Source: a bacterium (lineage in GTDB: Bacteria; UBP18; UBA7526). From it: DNA of 64,000 nt. A program made the position numbers and the translations under genes. This document shows, piece by piece, positions 18,083 to 27,341 of this stretch. How positions within the stretch are numbered: position 1 is the first letter of the stretch; the number at the start of each line of letters is the position of its first letter. The DNA is taken from NCBI GenBank assembly GCA_030615855.1, contig JAUWYL010000002.1:80283-144282 (forward strand). Reading direction: 5' to 3'. The notes beneath the pieces were generated by a model. It made no database searches and was not told where the DNA came from. It saw only the letters and a list, made by a program, of their open reading frames with translations.

Positions 18083-18874
18083 TCAACAGGCTTGGGCTAA
18101 CCTTTGAACAAAATCCCCTACCTTCTGCACCAGGTCTTTACTCTTCAGGTTCTTCCCAATTACAGAAATGATGGCGCTTCCCACCACTGCCCCATCAGCA
18201 TATCTTTTTATCTTTCTTATATGCTCTGGCTTCGATATCCCAAAGCCCACCGCAATGGGCTTTTCGGTGAGCCTCTTTAATCTCTTGAGAGAAAAGACAA
18301 GGCCTTCTGCCAACTTCTTTCTCACTCCAGTTACTCCTGTTAAGGAGACATAGTAGATGAACCCTTTGCTCTCTTTAGCAATTAACTTTAACCTTTGGGG
18401 TGGGCTAGTAGGAGAAGCCAAAAAAATAGTATCTAAATTACTCCTTCTGGCATATCTCTTTAATTCACTCGCTTCTTCAACCGGTAAATCAGCCGCAATC
18501 ACCCCGTCCACCCCATTTCCTTTTGCCTGAGTGACAAATCTTTCTATCCCATAGTTATAAAGCAGATTGTAGTAGGTCATTAAGACCAAAGGAATCTCTG
18601 TCTTCTTTCTTAACTCCTTAACCAGATCTAAAGCATCTTTTAGAGAGGTCCTGTGCTTTAAGGACCTGATATCTGCTTCCTGAATGGTGGGTCCATCGGC
18701 AATGGGGTCAGAGAAGGGCACTCCCAACTCAACGATATCCGCCCCCCTCCTCTCCATCTCCGGAACTAAGGCCTCGGTAGTTTCGAGGTTTGGATCCCCA
18801 ACAGTAATGAAGGGGATAAGGGCTACTCTTTTTTTCTTTTTCACTTCTTTGAACTTAGCTTCTATTCTATTCAT
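18083..18874 (-). CDS. trpA: Tryptophan synthase alpha chain
   Basis: 263 residues, a TIM barrel. RVALIPFITVGDPNLE and GADIVELGVPFSDPIADGP contain the catalytic Glu, and GVIAADLP the catalytic Asp. GFGISKPEHI and GAVVGSAII bind phosphate. It cleaves indole-glycerol phosphate and channels indole to TrpB, encoded 125 bp upstream. The gap 18875-18999 contains only CACTTTCCCAC-type words. Confidence 0.95.
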   Translation of the reverse strand: MNRIEAKFKEVKKKKRVALIPFITVGDPNLETTEALVPEMERRGADIVELGVPFSDPIADGPTIQEADIRSLKHRTSLKDALDLVKELRKKTEIPLVLMTYYNLLYNYGIERFVTQAKGNGVDGVIAADLPVEEASELKRYARRSNLDTIFLASPTSPPQRLKLIAKESKGFIYYVSLTGVTGVRKKLAEGLVFSLKRLKRLTEKPIAVGFGISKPEHIRKIKRYADGAVVGSAIISVIGKNLKSKDLVQKVGDFVQRLAQAC

Positions 18875-18999
18875 TTTCTATCATTTTTCATTGCTAATTT
18901 TGCACTTTTCATTTTTTATTGATCTCTCACTAATCCAACCAATCCACTTAATTTACTACCCACTTTCCCACCTGCTCACTTTCCCACTTTCTCACTTTC

Positions 19000-20187
19000 T
19001 TATAGTTTTACGCCCAAGGCCTGTGCTACAATGTGGACATCCTTGTCTCCCCGACCAGAGAGATTGATGATAATTACTCTGTTTTTCGAGAGTTTTGGGG
19101 CCAATTTGGCAACATAAGCTAAGGCATGGGCGCTCTCTAAAGCAGGGGTTATCCCTTCTGTCTGGGCAAGTAGAAGGAAGGCTTTCAGGGCTTCTTTATC
19201 TGTAATGGGAACATACTTCGCTCTTCCTGTCCTTTTGTAGAAAGAATGCTCTGGCCCCACTCCAGGATAGTCAAGTCCAGGAGCAATGGAATGGGTCTCT
19301 TTAATCTGACCATCTCTATCCTGCAATAAGTAACTCTTGCTTCCATGTAAGACGCCTATACTTCCTGCCAAAAGGGGTGAGGAGTGCTTTCCCGTCTTTA
19401 TTCCCCTTCCTGCTGCCTCAACGCCAATGAACTTCACTCTTTTATCCCTATAAAAGGGGTGGAAGAGGCCCAATGAATTGCTCCCTCCTCCTACACAGGC
19501 TACTAAATAGTCTGGCAACCTTCCTTCCTGTTTTAATATCTGCTCTTTTGTCTCTTTTCCAATAATAGATTGGAAGTCCCTCACCATTACAGGATAGGGA
19601 TGAGGCCCTACCGTAGAACCCAAGAGGTAATGGGTGATCCTGATATTCGTCACCCAATCCCTTAAGGCCTCGTTTATGGCATCCTTCAGGGTTCGAAAGC
19701 CACTCTTTACCGGGATTACCTTAGATCCCAATAGCTTCATCCGAAAGACATTCAAGGATTGGCGCTTGATGTCCTCTGTTCCCATGTAGACCTCACACTC
19801 TAAGCCCAATAGAGCAGCGGCCACAGCTGTGGCCACCCCATGCTGGCCAGCACCAGTCTCGGCAATGACTCTTTTCTTTCCCATCCTCTTGGTGAGAAGC
19901 CCCTGACCAAGTGTATTATTGATCTTATGGGCTCCGGTATGGCAGAGGTCCTCTCTCTTAAGATAAATCCTTGCCCCACCTAACTTCTTAGTTAACTTTT
20001 GGGCAAAGTATAGAGGGGTTGGTCTTCCCGCATATTGGCTTAAGTAATACTTGAGTTCCTTCTGGAATCTTCCATCCCTCTTTGCCGAAGAATAAGCCTG
20101 TTCCAGCTCTTCCAAGGCATTCATTAAGGTCTCAGGAACGAACCTCCCCCCGAACTCTCCAAAGTATCCTCTTCTATTGGGTAACAT
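19000..20187 (-). CDS. trpB: Tryptophan synthase beta chain
   Basis: 395 residues from the ATG at 20187 (GAGG six bases upstream), the normal length of TrpB. The N-terminus is [20 protein letters not shown]-lysine lies in [13 protein letters not shown], the phosphate-binding loop is GGGSNSLG, and [11 protein letters not shown] follows. A frame extension of 23 codons upstream reads through a repeat and is rejected. Only trpA and trpB are present; the rest of the pathway is not in the window. Confidence 0.95.
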   Translation of the reverse strand: MLPNRRGYFGEFGGRFVPETLMNALEELEQAYSSAKRDGRFQKELKYYLSQYAGRPTPLYFAQKLTKKLGGARIYLKREDLCHTGAHKINNTLGQGLLTKRMGKKRVIAETGAGQHGVATAVAAALLGLECEVYMGTEDIKRQSLNVFRMKLLGSKVIPVKSGFRTLKDAINEALRDWVTNIRITHYLLGSTVGPHPYPVMVRDFQSIIGKETKEQILKQEGRLPDYLVACVGGGSNSLGLFHPFYRDKRVKFIGVEAAGRGIKTGKHSSPLLAGSIGVLHGSKSYLLQDRDGQIKETHSIAPGLDYPGVGPEHSFYKRTGRAKYVPITDKEALKAFLLLAQTEGITPALESAHALAYVAKLAPKLSKNRVIIINLSGRGDKDVHIVAQALGVKL

Positions 20188-20454
20188 CTCAGCCTCACTT
20201 TGTTCGGAGTAACCAGTAACCAGTTGACAGTTTACAGTAAAAAAATAAAAGAGCATCAGATAACCAGATTATCAGATAGAGAGGGCCAGTTATCAGAGGG
20301 TCAGATTAAAAAAAATTGAATCTGGTATTCTGAATTCTCATTCTGATGTTCTGATATACTGATAATTTATGATTAGACGAGGCAAGCATAGCGCGTCGTT
20401 ATATTCTATGGTTTTGCTGGTCACTGTTCGCTGGTTACTGTAAACTCTTCTCAA
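20188..20454. repeat. Repeat-filled intergenic region
   Basis: The gap contains CAGTAACCAGTTTACAG-type words at both edges, TATCAGA/TCTGATA-type words in the middle (20260-20365) and one copy of a TTAGACGAGGCAAGC element at 20373-20399. No gene is visible. Confidence 0.75.
20373..20399. repeat. TTAGACGAGGCA dispersed element, copy 1
   Basis: Starts TTAGACGAGGCAAGCATAGC and continues GCGTCGT. A near-identical copy is at 43759-43785 and a diverged inverted copy at about 29477-29501. Confidence 0.75.
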
Positions 20455-21711
20455 TTATAGGTATTTCCTGGGATCAGTAATCTTCCCTTCCAGGGCGCTG
20501 GCTGCTACGGTAGCCGGAGAGGCAAGGTAGATAAAGGCCTTGGGATTGCCCATCCTTCCCTTGAAGTTCCGATTTGCTGTTGATATCACGTTCTCTCCAT
20601 CTGCTGGTATTCCTTCATGGGTTCCCACACAGGGGCCACAACCTGGAACCACCACTGCTGCTCCAGAACGGATGAAGATTTCAATTATTCCTTCTCTTAA
20701 AGCTTCCAGATAGATCTCTTTTGAGGCCGGAGCAATGATGAATCTTACGTCCTTATGAATCCTCTCTCTTTTTAGGATATGAGCAGCGACCTTTAAATCC
20801 TCTAATCTTCCATTGGTACAGGTTCCCAAGAAGGCAACATCTATCTTTATTCCTTTTACCTTGCCAATTGGAAAGACATTGTCCACCCTGTGTGGTTCTG
20901 CGACCTGAGGCTTTAAGCTACTTATGTCAAATTCCAAAACCTCACTATAATGGGCATCCCTATCTGCTTTTACTGGCTTGGGTTTTTTCCCCGAAGAATG
21001 CTTCTTCAACCACTTCAGAGTCTTCTCATCCGCCTCCATTATCCCGGCCTTTGCCCCCATCTCTACCGCCATATTACATATAGTAAACCTTCCTTCCATA
21101 GAGAGATTCTTAATCACTCCTCCAGTGAATTCTACTGATTTATATGTTGCTCCATCTGCGGTCAATTCTCCAATTATATGGAGGATGATGTCCTTGGCAT
21201 AGACCCCTTTTGGCATTCTTCCCTTTATGATAATCTTTACACTCTCTGGAACCTTGAACCATAACTTGCCAGAGATCATGCTTGCCGCAATGTCTGTAGA
21301 ACCCAGGCCGGTAGAGAAGGAGTTTAAGGCACCATAGGTGCAGGTATGGGAATCAGCACCAACTACTAAGTCCCCGCAGGTGACATTCCCCCCTTCCGGG
21401 ATGACCTGGTGGCAGACCCCAGAGCCGATATTATAAAGAAGGATCCTATGCTCTCTTACAAAATCCCTCATCAATCTATGTAAGGTAGAGACACCGATAT
21501 TGGGGCTGGGCGCAGAATGGTCAATGACAAAGGCCGTCTTCTTGGGATGGGCGATCCTTTTCGCTCCGATATCTTGGAAAGTCTTTATGGCCAAGGGGGC
21601 GGTTCCATCCTGGGCAAAGGAAAAGTCTACATCTGCTATGACGAGGTCTCCAGCCTTTGCCCTTTTCTTGCTATGGCTTGATAGTATCTTCTCTGCTATG
21701 GTCTGACCCAT
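20455..21711 (-). CDS. 3-isopropylmalate dehydratase / homoaconitase family large subunit
   Basis: 418 residues, single-subunit LeuC/HacA size. HSAPSPNIGVSTLH, GADSHTCTYGALNSFSTGLG, FLGTCTNGRLEDL and VPGCGPCVGTHEG supply substrate residues and the three cysteines of the 4Fe-4S cluster. It isomerises a 2- or 3-hydroxyacid, with a small subunit that is not encoded next to it. It follows the NifV-type synthase gene by about 90 bp, so the pair could serve leucine, 2-oxoglutarate (citrate) or homocitrate chemistry. The ATG at 21711 is chosen over a GTG three codons upstream; its ribosome-binding site is weak. Confidence 0.85.
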   Translation of the reverse strand: MGQTIAEKILSSHSKKRAKAGDLVIADVDFSFAQDGTAPLAIKTFQDIGAKRIAHPKKTAFVIDHSAPSPNIGVSTLHRLMRDFVREHRILLYNIGSGVCHQVIPEGGNVTCGDLVVGADSHTCTYGALNSFSTGLGSTDIAASMISGKLWFKVPESVKIIIKGRMPKGVYAKDIILHIIGELTADGATYKSVEFTGGVIKNLSMEGRFTICNMAVEMGAKAGIMEADEKTLKWLKKHSSGKKPKPVKADRDAHYSEVLEFDISSLKPQVAEPHRVDNVFPIGKVKGIKIDVAFLGTCTNGRLEDLKVAAHILKRERIHKDVRFIIAPASKEIYLEALREGIIEIFIRSGAAVVVPGCGPCVGTHEGIPADGENVISTANRNFKGRMGNPKAFIYLASPATVAASALEGKITDPRKYL

Positions 21712-21800
21712 GACCCTCACTTCGTTCGGGAGTTCACAGTAACCAGTTTACAGTAACCAGTTTCTACTGTTAACTGTTCGCTGGTTACTGGTTACTACTG

Positions 21801-22958
21801 TTACTTTTTACTCTCCGCGAGAAAGTCCTGATAGATGTAGATGAGTTCCATTTCTGTCAGAGCCCTCTTCAGAGCCACTGAGGTCTCCCTCACCTTAACC
21901 AAGATTTTGGCTGCCTCTTCCTTACCCACCTTAATCCCATGCTTCTTCAGTACTTCAATAACTGTTGATGTTCCGGAGTGCTTTCCGATGATGATTCTCC
22001 TCTCCATCCCTACTTCCTCTGGAGTGAAGACCTCATAATTCCTGGGATCCTTATATACCGCATCGGCGTGAATGCCTGCCTCATGGGCAAAGACATTATT
22101 CCCCACAATGGGCTTCCAGTCCGGGATCTTCCTTCCTGAGGCCTGAGCAACATACTCCGATAATTCCCGGAACCTCTCTGTAGCAAATCCTAAGTCGATG
22201 TTATAGATGTACTTCAGGGCCATGACCACCTCTTCCAGGGGGGCATTCCCGGTTCTCTCTCCCAATCCATTCACCGTGGTATTGACTATGGTCGCTCCTG
22301 CCTCTATCCCACTCAGAGCGTTGGCCGTGGCCATACCAAAGTCGTTGTGGGTATGCATCTCAACCGGGATTCCGATTTTATTGATGATCTCCTTCACAAT
22401 AGTATAGGTCTGGTAGGAGCCCATGATCCCCAAGGTATCGCAGTACCTGAGTCTATCTGCTCCAGAATCCTTGGCCACTTGAGCGAATTTTAACAAAAAC
22501 TTTTTATCCGCCCGCGAGGCATCCTCAGCATTGACCGAGATATAGAGACCATGCTTCTTGGCAAATTTCGTTGACTCTTCTACTGATTTCAAGACCCAGT
22601 TTCTGTCCTTCTTCAGTTTATATTTGATGTGAATATCTGAAGCAGAGATGGATAGGGCAACGGCATCCACCCCACAGTCTAAGGAATGCTCGACATCCTT
22701 GACCACCGCTCGATTCCATCCCAGAATACTCGCTTTCAAATTCATTTTAACAATCTTCTTTATGGCCTCCTTCTCATCCCCTCCCATGGTGGGGATCCCA
22801 GCCTCAATCTGCTGAACCCCTATCTCATCGAGTAATTTAGCAATCCTTATCTTCTCCTGATTGGCAAAGACCACCCCTGCCGACTGCTCCCCATCTCTCA
22901 GGGTAGTATCATCGATGATTACCTTTCCCTTCAAGGCCTTCTTCGTCTTTTTCTTCAT
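21801..22958 (-). CDS. Homocitrate/isopropylmalate/citramalate synthase family (NifV-like)
   Basis: 385 residues, a DRE-TIM barrel. VIIDDTTLRDGEQSAGVVF holds the catalytic RD, HTHNDFGMATANA is the metal-binding HxH, and GERTGNAPLEEV follows. FAHEAGIHADAVYKDPRNYE and GKHSG mark the C-terminal lid. The length lacks the full regulatory domain of classical LeuA. NifV, AksA and Re-type citrate synthases share this layout, so the condensing partner of acetyl-CoA is uncertain. AAGGAGG precedes the ATG. It lies next to an aconitase-family gene, which suits any of the three routes. Confidence 0.85.
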   Translation of the reverse strand: MKKKTKKALKGKVIIDDTTLRDGEQSAGVVFANQEKIRIAKLLDEIGVQQIEAGIPTMGGDEKEAIKKIVKMNLKASILGWNRAVVKDVEHSLDCGVDAVALSISASDIHIKYKLKKDRNWVLKSVEESTKFAKKHGLYISVNAEDASRADKKFLLKFAQVAKDSGADRLRYCDTLGIMGSYQTYTIVKEIINKIGIPVEMHTHNDFGMATANALSGIEAGATIVNTTVNGLGERTGNAPLEEVVMALKYIYNIDLGFATERFRELSEYVAQASGRKIPDWKPIVGNNVFAHEAGIHADAVYKDPRNYEVFTPEEVGMERRIIIGKHSGTSTVIEVLKKHGIKVGKEEAAKILVKVRETSVALKRALTEMELIYIYQDFLAESKK

Positions 22959-23001
22959 CTAAACCTCCTTTTTAATTACCCGGCTTTGCTAAAACTGTAA
23001 T

Positions 23002-23093
23002 AAGCGGGTGACTCGGCGGATCTCTGTGAGTGGGAGGATCCACACCGGGCGGAGGGGCCCGCGAACAGAGAATGCCGAGGCAGGACCCGCCTT
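23002..23093. other. Candidate structured RNA or complex palindromic element with nested stems
   Basis: Three stems are nested: GCGGGT (23004-23009) with ACCCGC (23085-23090), CTCGGC (23012-23017) with GCCGAG (23074-23079), and TCTCTGT (23021-23027) with ACAGAGA (23065-23071). They enclose two hairpins: GTGG-6-CCAC (23030-23043) and CGGGC-6-GCCCG (23046-23061). On the minus strand it would sit in the 5' leader of the NifV-like gene; on the plus strand both hairpin loops display GGA. No known family was recognised, and a dispersed palindrome remains possible. Confidence 0.5.
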
Positions 23094-23101
23094 AACGGGA
23101 T

Positions 23102-24232
23102 TCATTTATATGCCTCCTTTGCTCTTTTAACTGCCTCTCCCTTCTTTAATCTATGGCCGAGACTTAATAGTGCTTTCTCCAAAGATTCTAAAGCAACCAA
23201 GATATCTTTAAACTGGATGTAGCCCATATGACCAATGCGAATGATTTTACCTTTTAATCTTTCTTGGCCACCAGCCAAAGTTACTCCATACTTCTCTCTT
23301 AAAACTTTCAAGAGTTCTGACCCATCGATATTTTCTGGAACTTTAACCGCTGTTACGCCATTAGAGAAGTTTCCCTTTGCCAATAGTTCTAAGCCAAGCC
23401 CCTTCACTCCTTCCCTGGTTGCTTTTGCTAATCTCTTATACCTCTCCCAAACCGTCTCCATCCCCTCTTCTCTTATCATCTTCAAGGCTTCATCCAGACC
23501 AAAGACTAAAGAGACTGGAGGGGTATAAGGGGGTTGTCCTTTCTCCAAGAATTCCCTGTAGGTCTTGAAGTCCCAGTAAAACCTATAGATCCGCGAGGTC
23601 TCTCGCGCCTCCCAGGCCCTTTGATTGATACTAATGAAGGATAGTCCAGGAGGGGTCATCAATCCCTTCTGAGAAGCAGAGATGACCACATCCACTCCCC
23701 AATCATCTGTCCTTAGTTCCTCCACCCCTAATCCACTTACCGCATCGACAACCAGAAGAACCTTGCGCTCCCTACATATCTTACCTAAGGATCTGATATC
23801 GTTTACCACTCCAGTTGAAGTCTCAACTAAGGTAGCAAAGACCGCCCTTATATCCCTGTTCCTATCCAGCTCTCTGGCAACTAATTTGGAATCGATTACC
23901 TCTCTCCATTCACACCTTAAGGGTATTACCTCTATCCCAAAGCTTCCCAGGATCTTGACGAACCTCTCACCAAAGGCACCACTTGCCAAGGCGATTGCCT
24001 TATCACCTGGAGAGAGGAGATTCACGATGCTCGCCTCCATCCCTCCGGTGCCAGAAGAGGAGAAGACCAGGATGTCATTTTGGGTCTGGAAGAGATATTT
24101 TAAGTTCTCAACGACTCTCTTGAGAATCTCTCCGTACTCTGGGCTTCTATGGCCGATCATAGGCTTTTGCATGGCCCTTGAAACCCGAGAAGGAATGGGC
24201 GTCGGTCCCGGAATTAAAAGATACTTTCTCAC
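23102..24232 (-). CDS. Class V aminotransferase (alanine-glyoxylate / serine-pyruvate type)
   Basis: 376 residues. [17 protein letters not shown] and [11 protein letters not shown] form the substrate end. [10 protein letters not shown] binds the PLP phosphate, VVDAVSGLG holds the cofactor Asp, and [12 protein letters not shown] holds the Schiff-base lysine. Enzymes of this family transfer amino groups between alanine or serine and glyoxylate or hydroxypyruvate. Translation starts at GTG 24232, overlapping the Lon stop by 4 bp (GTGA), so the two are coupled. Exact substrate unknown. Confidence 0.88.
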   Translation of the reverse strand: MRKYLLIPGPTPIPSRVSRAMQKPMIGHRSPEYGEILKRVVENLKYLFQTQNDILVFSSSGTGGMEASIVNLLSPGDKAIALASGAFGERFVKILGSFGIEVIPLRCEWREVIDSKLVARELDRNRDIRAVFATLVETSTGVVNDIRSLGKICRERKVLLVVDAVSGLGVEELRTDDWGVDVVISASQKGLMTPPGLSFISINQRAWEARETSRIYRFYWDFKTYREFLEKGQPPYTPPVSLVFGLDEALKMIREEGMETVWERYKRLAKATREGVKGLGLELLAKGNFSNGVTAVKVPENIDGSELLKVLREKYGVTLAGGQERLKGKIIRIGHMGYIQFKDILVALESLEKALLSLGHRLKKGEAVKRAKEAYK

Positions 24233-26598
24233 TGAACCCTCTTCTCCTCCAGGGCAACCTTCAATACCTCATCCATGTTCTCAACCATAACAAACTTTAT
24301 TCTCCTCTTGATATTGGAGGGGATCTCAACCAGGTCCTTCTCATTCTCTTTGGGGATGATGATGGTTGGAATGTTTGCCCGATGGGCGGCCAGGATTTTT
24401 TCCTTTACTCCCCCGATCTCCAGGACCCTTCCCCTCAGGGTGATCTCACCAGTCATGGCCACATTATTCTTCACCCTCCTCTTGGTTAAAGCAGAGGCCA
24501 GGGCAACGGCCATGGTGATCCCGGCAGAGGGGCCATCCTTGGGGATGGCTCCCTTGGGAACGTGGATGTGGAGATCTACATTCTTATAGAAGTCGCTCGC
24601 TATGCCCAGAGATTCTGCCCGCGAGCGGATATAGGATAGGGCGGCCCGGGCAGACTCCTGCATGACCTCCCGTAGTCTTCCAGTCAAGATGAGCCCTTCT
24701 CTCTCCCCCTTGCCGCTCATCACTGTGGCTTCGATAGTAGCCAGCTCTCCTCCGGCTGGTCCTATGATTAGTCCCGTGGCTACTCCAATCTCTTTCTTCT
24801 CCAGGGCCTCCTCCGGACGATACCTGGGTGGTCCGAGATACCTCTCAATGGCCTTTCTTCCCACTCGGAGTCTGAAGCCCTTACCCTTCCTGGCTACCTC
24901 CTTGGCCACCTTGCGACATATGGCCTCAATCTCCCTCTCTAAGTTCCTCACTCCGGCCTCCATAGTGTATCTATTGATGATGCGCAGGATGCTGGCTGGA
25001 GAAAAGGTTAAATTCTTCTCTGTTATCCCATGGGCCTTGAGCTGCTTGGGAACCAGGAACTTCTCTGCGATCTTTAGTTTCTCCTCCTGGGTATAGCCCG
25101 GAAAGTCGAGGATCTCCATCCTATCCAAAAGGGTGGGATGAATGAAATCCCTGATATTTGCGGTAGTAATGAATAATACTTTGGAGAGGTCGAAGTCCAC
25201 CTCTAAGTAGTGGTCGCTGAAGGCCTTATTCTCCTCTGGATCCAAGACCTCTAAGAGGGCGGCTGCTGGATCTCCCCGAAAGTCCTTTCCAATCTTGTCT
25301 ATCTCATCTAAAAGAAAAACCGGATTCTTACTCTTAGCCTTCTTCATGGCCTGCATGATACGACCGGGCAGGGCGCCGATATAGGTTCTTCTATGACCTC
25401 TGATCTCTGCCTCATCCCTCACTCCTCCTAACGACATCCTGACGAAGTTCCTGCCCAAGGCCCTTGCGATGGATCTTGCTAAAGAGGTCTTACCCGACCC
25501 TGGCGGACCCACAAAGCATAGTATGGGCCCTTTCATCTTCTCTACCAGTTTCCTTACCGCCAGGTACTCCAATAACCTCTCCTTGGGCTTCTTCAGGTCA
25601 TAGTGATCCTCCTCCAGTATCCTCTCTGCCTCTTTGATGTCCAATTTATCCTTAGTCTCAACCGCCCAGGGCAGAGAGATGAGCCAGTCGACATAGTTTC
25701 TAATCACCGCTGCCTCAGCACTCATAGAAGGCATCTGGAAGAGCCGATCCACCTCTTTCAGGGCCTTCTCCTGGGCCTCTTTGGTCATCCTGGCCTTCTT
25801 GATCTTCCCTTTAAGTTCCTCGACCTCACTTACTACCTCACCCTTTCTTCCCATCTCTTTCTGGATGGCCTTCAGTTGCTCAGAGAGATAATACTCCTTC
25901 TGGGTGGTAGTCATCTGCTTCTTCACCCTCTCCCGGATCCTCTTCTCAATCCCTAGGATCTCATTCTCCCGATTCAAGATCTGGGCCAACCTCTCCAGCC
26001 TCTCTCTGGGATCCAGGGCCTCTAAGATGACCTGTTTATCCTTTGTCTTTAGAGTAAGGTGGGCAGCGATGGTATCCGCCAACCTTCCTGGCTCCTCAAC
26101 ATTGATGACGCTCATCAGGGTCTCAGGAGGAACCTTTCTATTGAGTCTCACATAATCCTCGAACTGGGAGGTGACCGACCTCATCAATCCCTCCATCTCC
26201 ACAGTCTTTAGAATGGCCTCTTCCGCCCTCTCTATCCTCACCTGGAAGAACTTTTCCTGTAAAAGATACCTTACCACCTTTGCCCGAGAGATCCCTTCCA
26301 CCAATATCTTGGTTGTCCCATCAGGAAGTTTAAGTAACTGAAGGATCTCGGCCACAGTACCGATATCAAAAATATCACCTGGAGTAGGCCTCTCAATATT
26401 CCCTGCCCTCTGGGCCACTAAGAGGATGAGGCGACCATGGAGCATGGCCTCATCCAAGGACTTGAGGGACTTTTCCCTACCCACAAAGAGGGGGATGATC
26501 ATATGAGGGAAGACCACCATCTCTCTTAAGGGCAGGAGGGGTAAGGTAGAAGGAATTTTTATCTCTCTCTTTTTCTTTCTCTCAAATCTCTTTGCCAT
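24229..26598 (-). CDS. lon: ATP-dependent protease Lon
   Basis: 789 residues. Order: N-terminal substrate domain ([20 protein letters not shown]), AAA+ module with Walker [16 protein letters not shown] and Walker [12 protein letters not shown], then the protease domain with catalytic Ser in [11 protein letters not shown] and Lys in [12 protein letters not shown]. It degrades misfolded and regulatory proteins. It is downstream of clpP and tig. The usual clpX between clpP and lon is absent; a 140-bp repeat-bearing gap is there instead. Confidence 0.96.
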   Translation of the reverse strand: MAKRFERKKKREIKIPSTLPLLPLREMVVFPHMIIPLFVGREKSLKSLDEAMLHGRLILLVAQRAGNIERPTPGDIFDIGTVAEILQLLKLPDGTTKILVEGISRAKVVRYLLQEKFFQVRIERAEEAILKTVEMEGLMRSVTSQFEDYVRLNRKVPPETLMSVINVEEPGRLADTIAAHLTLKTKDKQVILEALDPRERLERLAQILNRENEILGIEKRIRERVKKQMTTTQKEYYLSEQLKAIQKEMGRKGEVVSEVEELKGKIKKARMTKEAQEKALKEVDRLFQMPSMSAEAAVIRNYVDWLISLPWAVETKDKLDIKEAERILEEDHYDLKKPKERLLEYLAVRKLVEKMKGPILCFVGPPGSGKTSLARSIARALGRNFVRMSLGGVRDEAEIRGHRRTYIGALPGRIMQAMKKAKSKNPVFLLDEIDKIGKDFRGDPAAALLEVLDPEENKAFSDHYLEVDFDLSKVLFITTANIRDFIHPTLLDRMEILDFPGYTQEEKLKIAEKFLVPKQLKAHGITEKNLTFSPASILRIINRYTMEAGVRNLEREIEAICRKVAKEVARKGKGFRLRVGRKAIERYLGPPRYRPEEALEKKEIGVATGLIIGPAGGELATIEATVMSGKGEREGLILTGRLREVMQESARAALSYIRSRAESLGIASDFYKNVDLHIHVPKGAIPKDGPSAGITMAVALASALTKRRVKNNVAMTGEITLRGRVLEIGGVKEKILAAHRANIPTIIIPKENEKDLVEIPSNIKRRIKFVMVENMDEVLKVALEEKRVQ

Positions 26599-26631
26599 TC
26601 TTTACTCCCGATTTAGAAAAACCTGTTGTTT

Positions 26632-26725
26632 GGTTACGGTTAAGGTTACGAAGCCCGTATCGTCAAACGTTAAATGGTTACGAACTACGTAATTCTTAAA
26701 CGAAACGGGCCTCCTGACCGTAACC
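26632..26725. repeat. Imperfect palindromic element (GGTTACGG family, copy 2)
   Basis: GGTTACGGTTAAGG with GCCCGT at the left end is answered by ACGGGC and ACCGTAACC at the right end. It is related to 5937-6053 and fills the clpP-lon gap, where no gene is visible. Confidence 0.75.
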
Positions 26726-26738
26726 CATAGACCTAACT

Positions 26739-27341
26739 TTATCTCTTAGTGATTACCTTATCAATGAGCCCGTAGGCCTTGGCCTCCTCAGCGCTCATCC
26801 AGAAATTTCTCGCCGTATCTTTCTCGATCTTCTCTATGGGCTGCCCAGTATGCTTTGCCAAGATTTCATTCAGTCTCTTTCTGGTTCTCATCAATTCCTT
26901 GGCCTCAATATCGACATCTATTGCCGTGCCTATTGCTCCCCCAGAGGGCTGATGGATCATGATCTTGGCATTGGAGAGAGCAAACCTTTTTCCCTTCTTC
27001 CCGGCTGCCAAAAGTAAAGCACCAGCTGAAACTGCCTGGCCAACGCATATGGTTGAGACATCGGGCTTAATATACTGGATAGTGTCATAGAGAGCAAGCA
27101 TTCCCGATACTGCTCCCCCTGGTGAATTGATGTATAGGGCAATATCTTTATCAGGATCCTCTGCCTCCAGATAGAGGAGGCGGCCGATGAGACGATTGGC
27201 ATCGATATCAGTCACTATTGGCCGGCCTTGTTGGTCTATAGAACTGGCCCCTAAGAAAAGGATGCGGTGCTTCATAAGGCCGACAAAGATATTGGCTAAT
27301 TCCTCTAACTTCCATCTCTCCCTCAATTCCCTCTCGTTCAT
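26739..27341 (-). CDS. clpP: ATP-dependent Clp protease proteolytic subunit
   Basis: 200 residues. [22 protein letters not shown] forms the oxyanion region, the nucleophile Ser is in [14 protein letters not shown], and His is in IMIHQPSGG. By alignment to E. coli ClpP the third triad position (Asp in ERDRFLS) is Asn here (DTARNFWMS). The fold is otherwise complete. It overlaps trigger factor by 4 bp (ATGA), the classical tig-clpP arrangement. The partner ATPase is not in the window. Confidence 0.94.
   Translation of the reverse strand: MNERELRERWKLEELANIFVGLMKHRILFLGASSIDQQGRPIVTDIDANRLIGRLLYLEAEDPDKDIALYINSPGGAVSGMLALYDTIQYIKPDVSTICVGQAVSAGALLLAAGKKGKRFALSNAKIMIHQPSGGAIGTAIDVDIEAKELMRTRKRLNEILAKHTGQPIEKIEKDTARNFWMSAEEAKAYGLIDKVITKR

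Noticed and set aside
20188-20256. Longer N-terminus for TrpB
   Set aside because: The extension reads through CAGTTTACAG words, while the ATG at 20187 has a ribosome-binding site and gives the normal length.
23030-23061. CsrB/RsmZ-type regulatory RNA because of GGA-bearing hairpin loops on the plus strand
   Set aside because: Only two such loops exist and the strand of transcription is unknown.
23002-23093. SRP RNA, T-box, TPP, SAM, glycine or cobalamin riboswitch
   Set aside because: None of the conserved sequence blocks of these families is present on either strand; only the secondary structure is striking.
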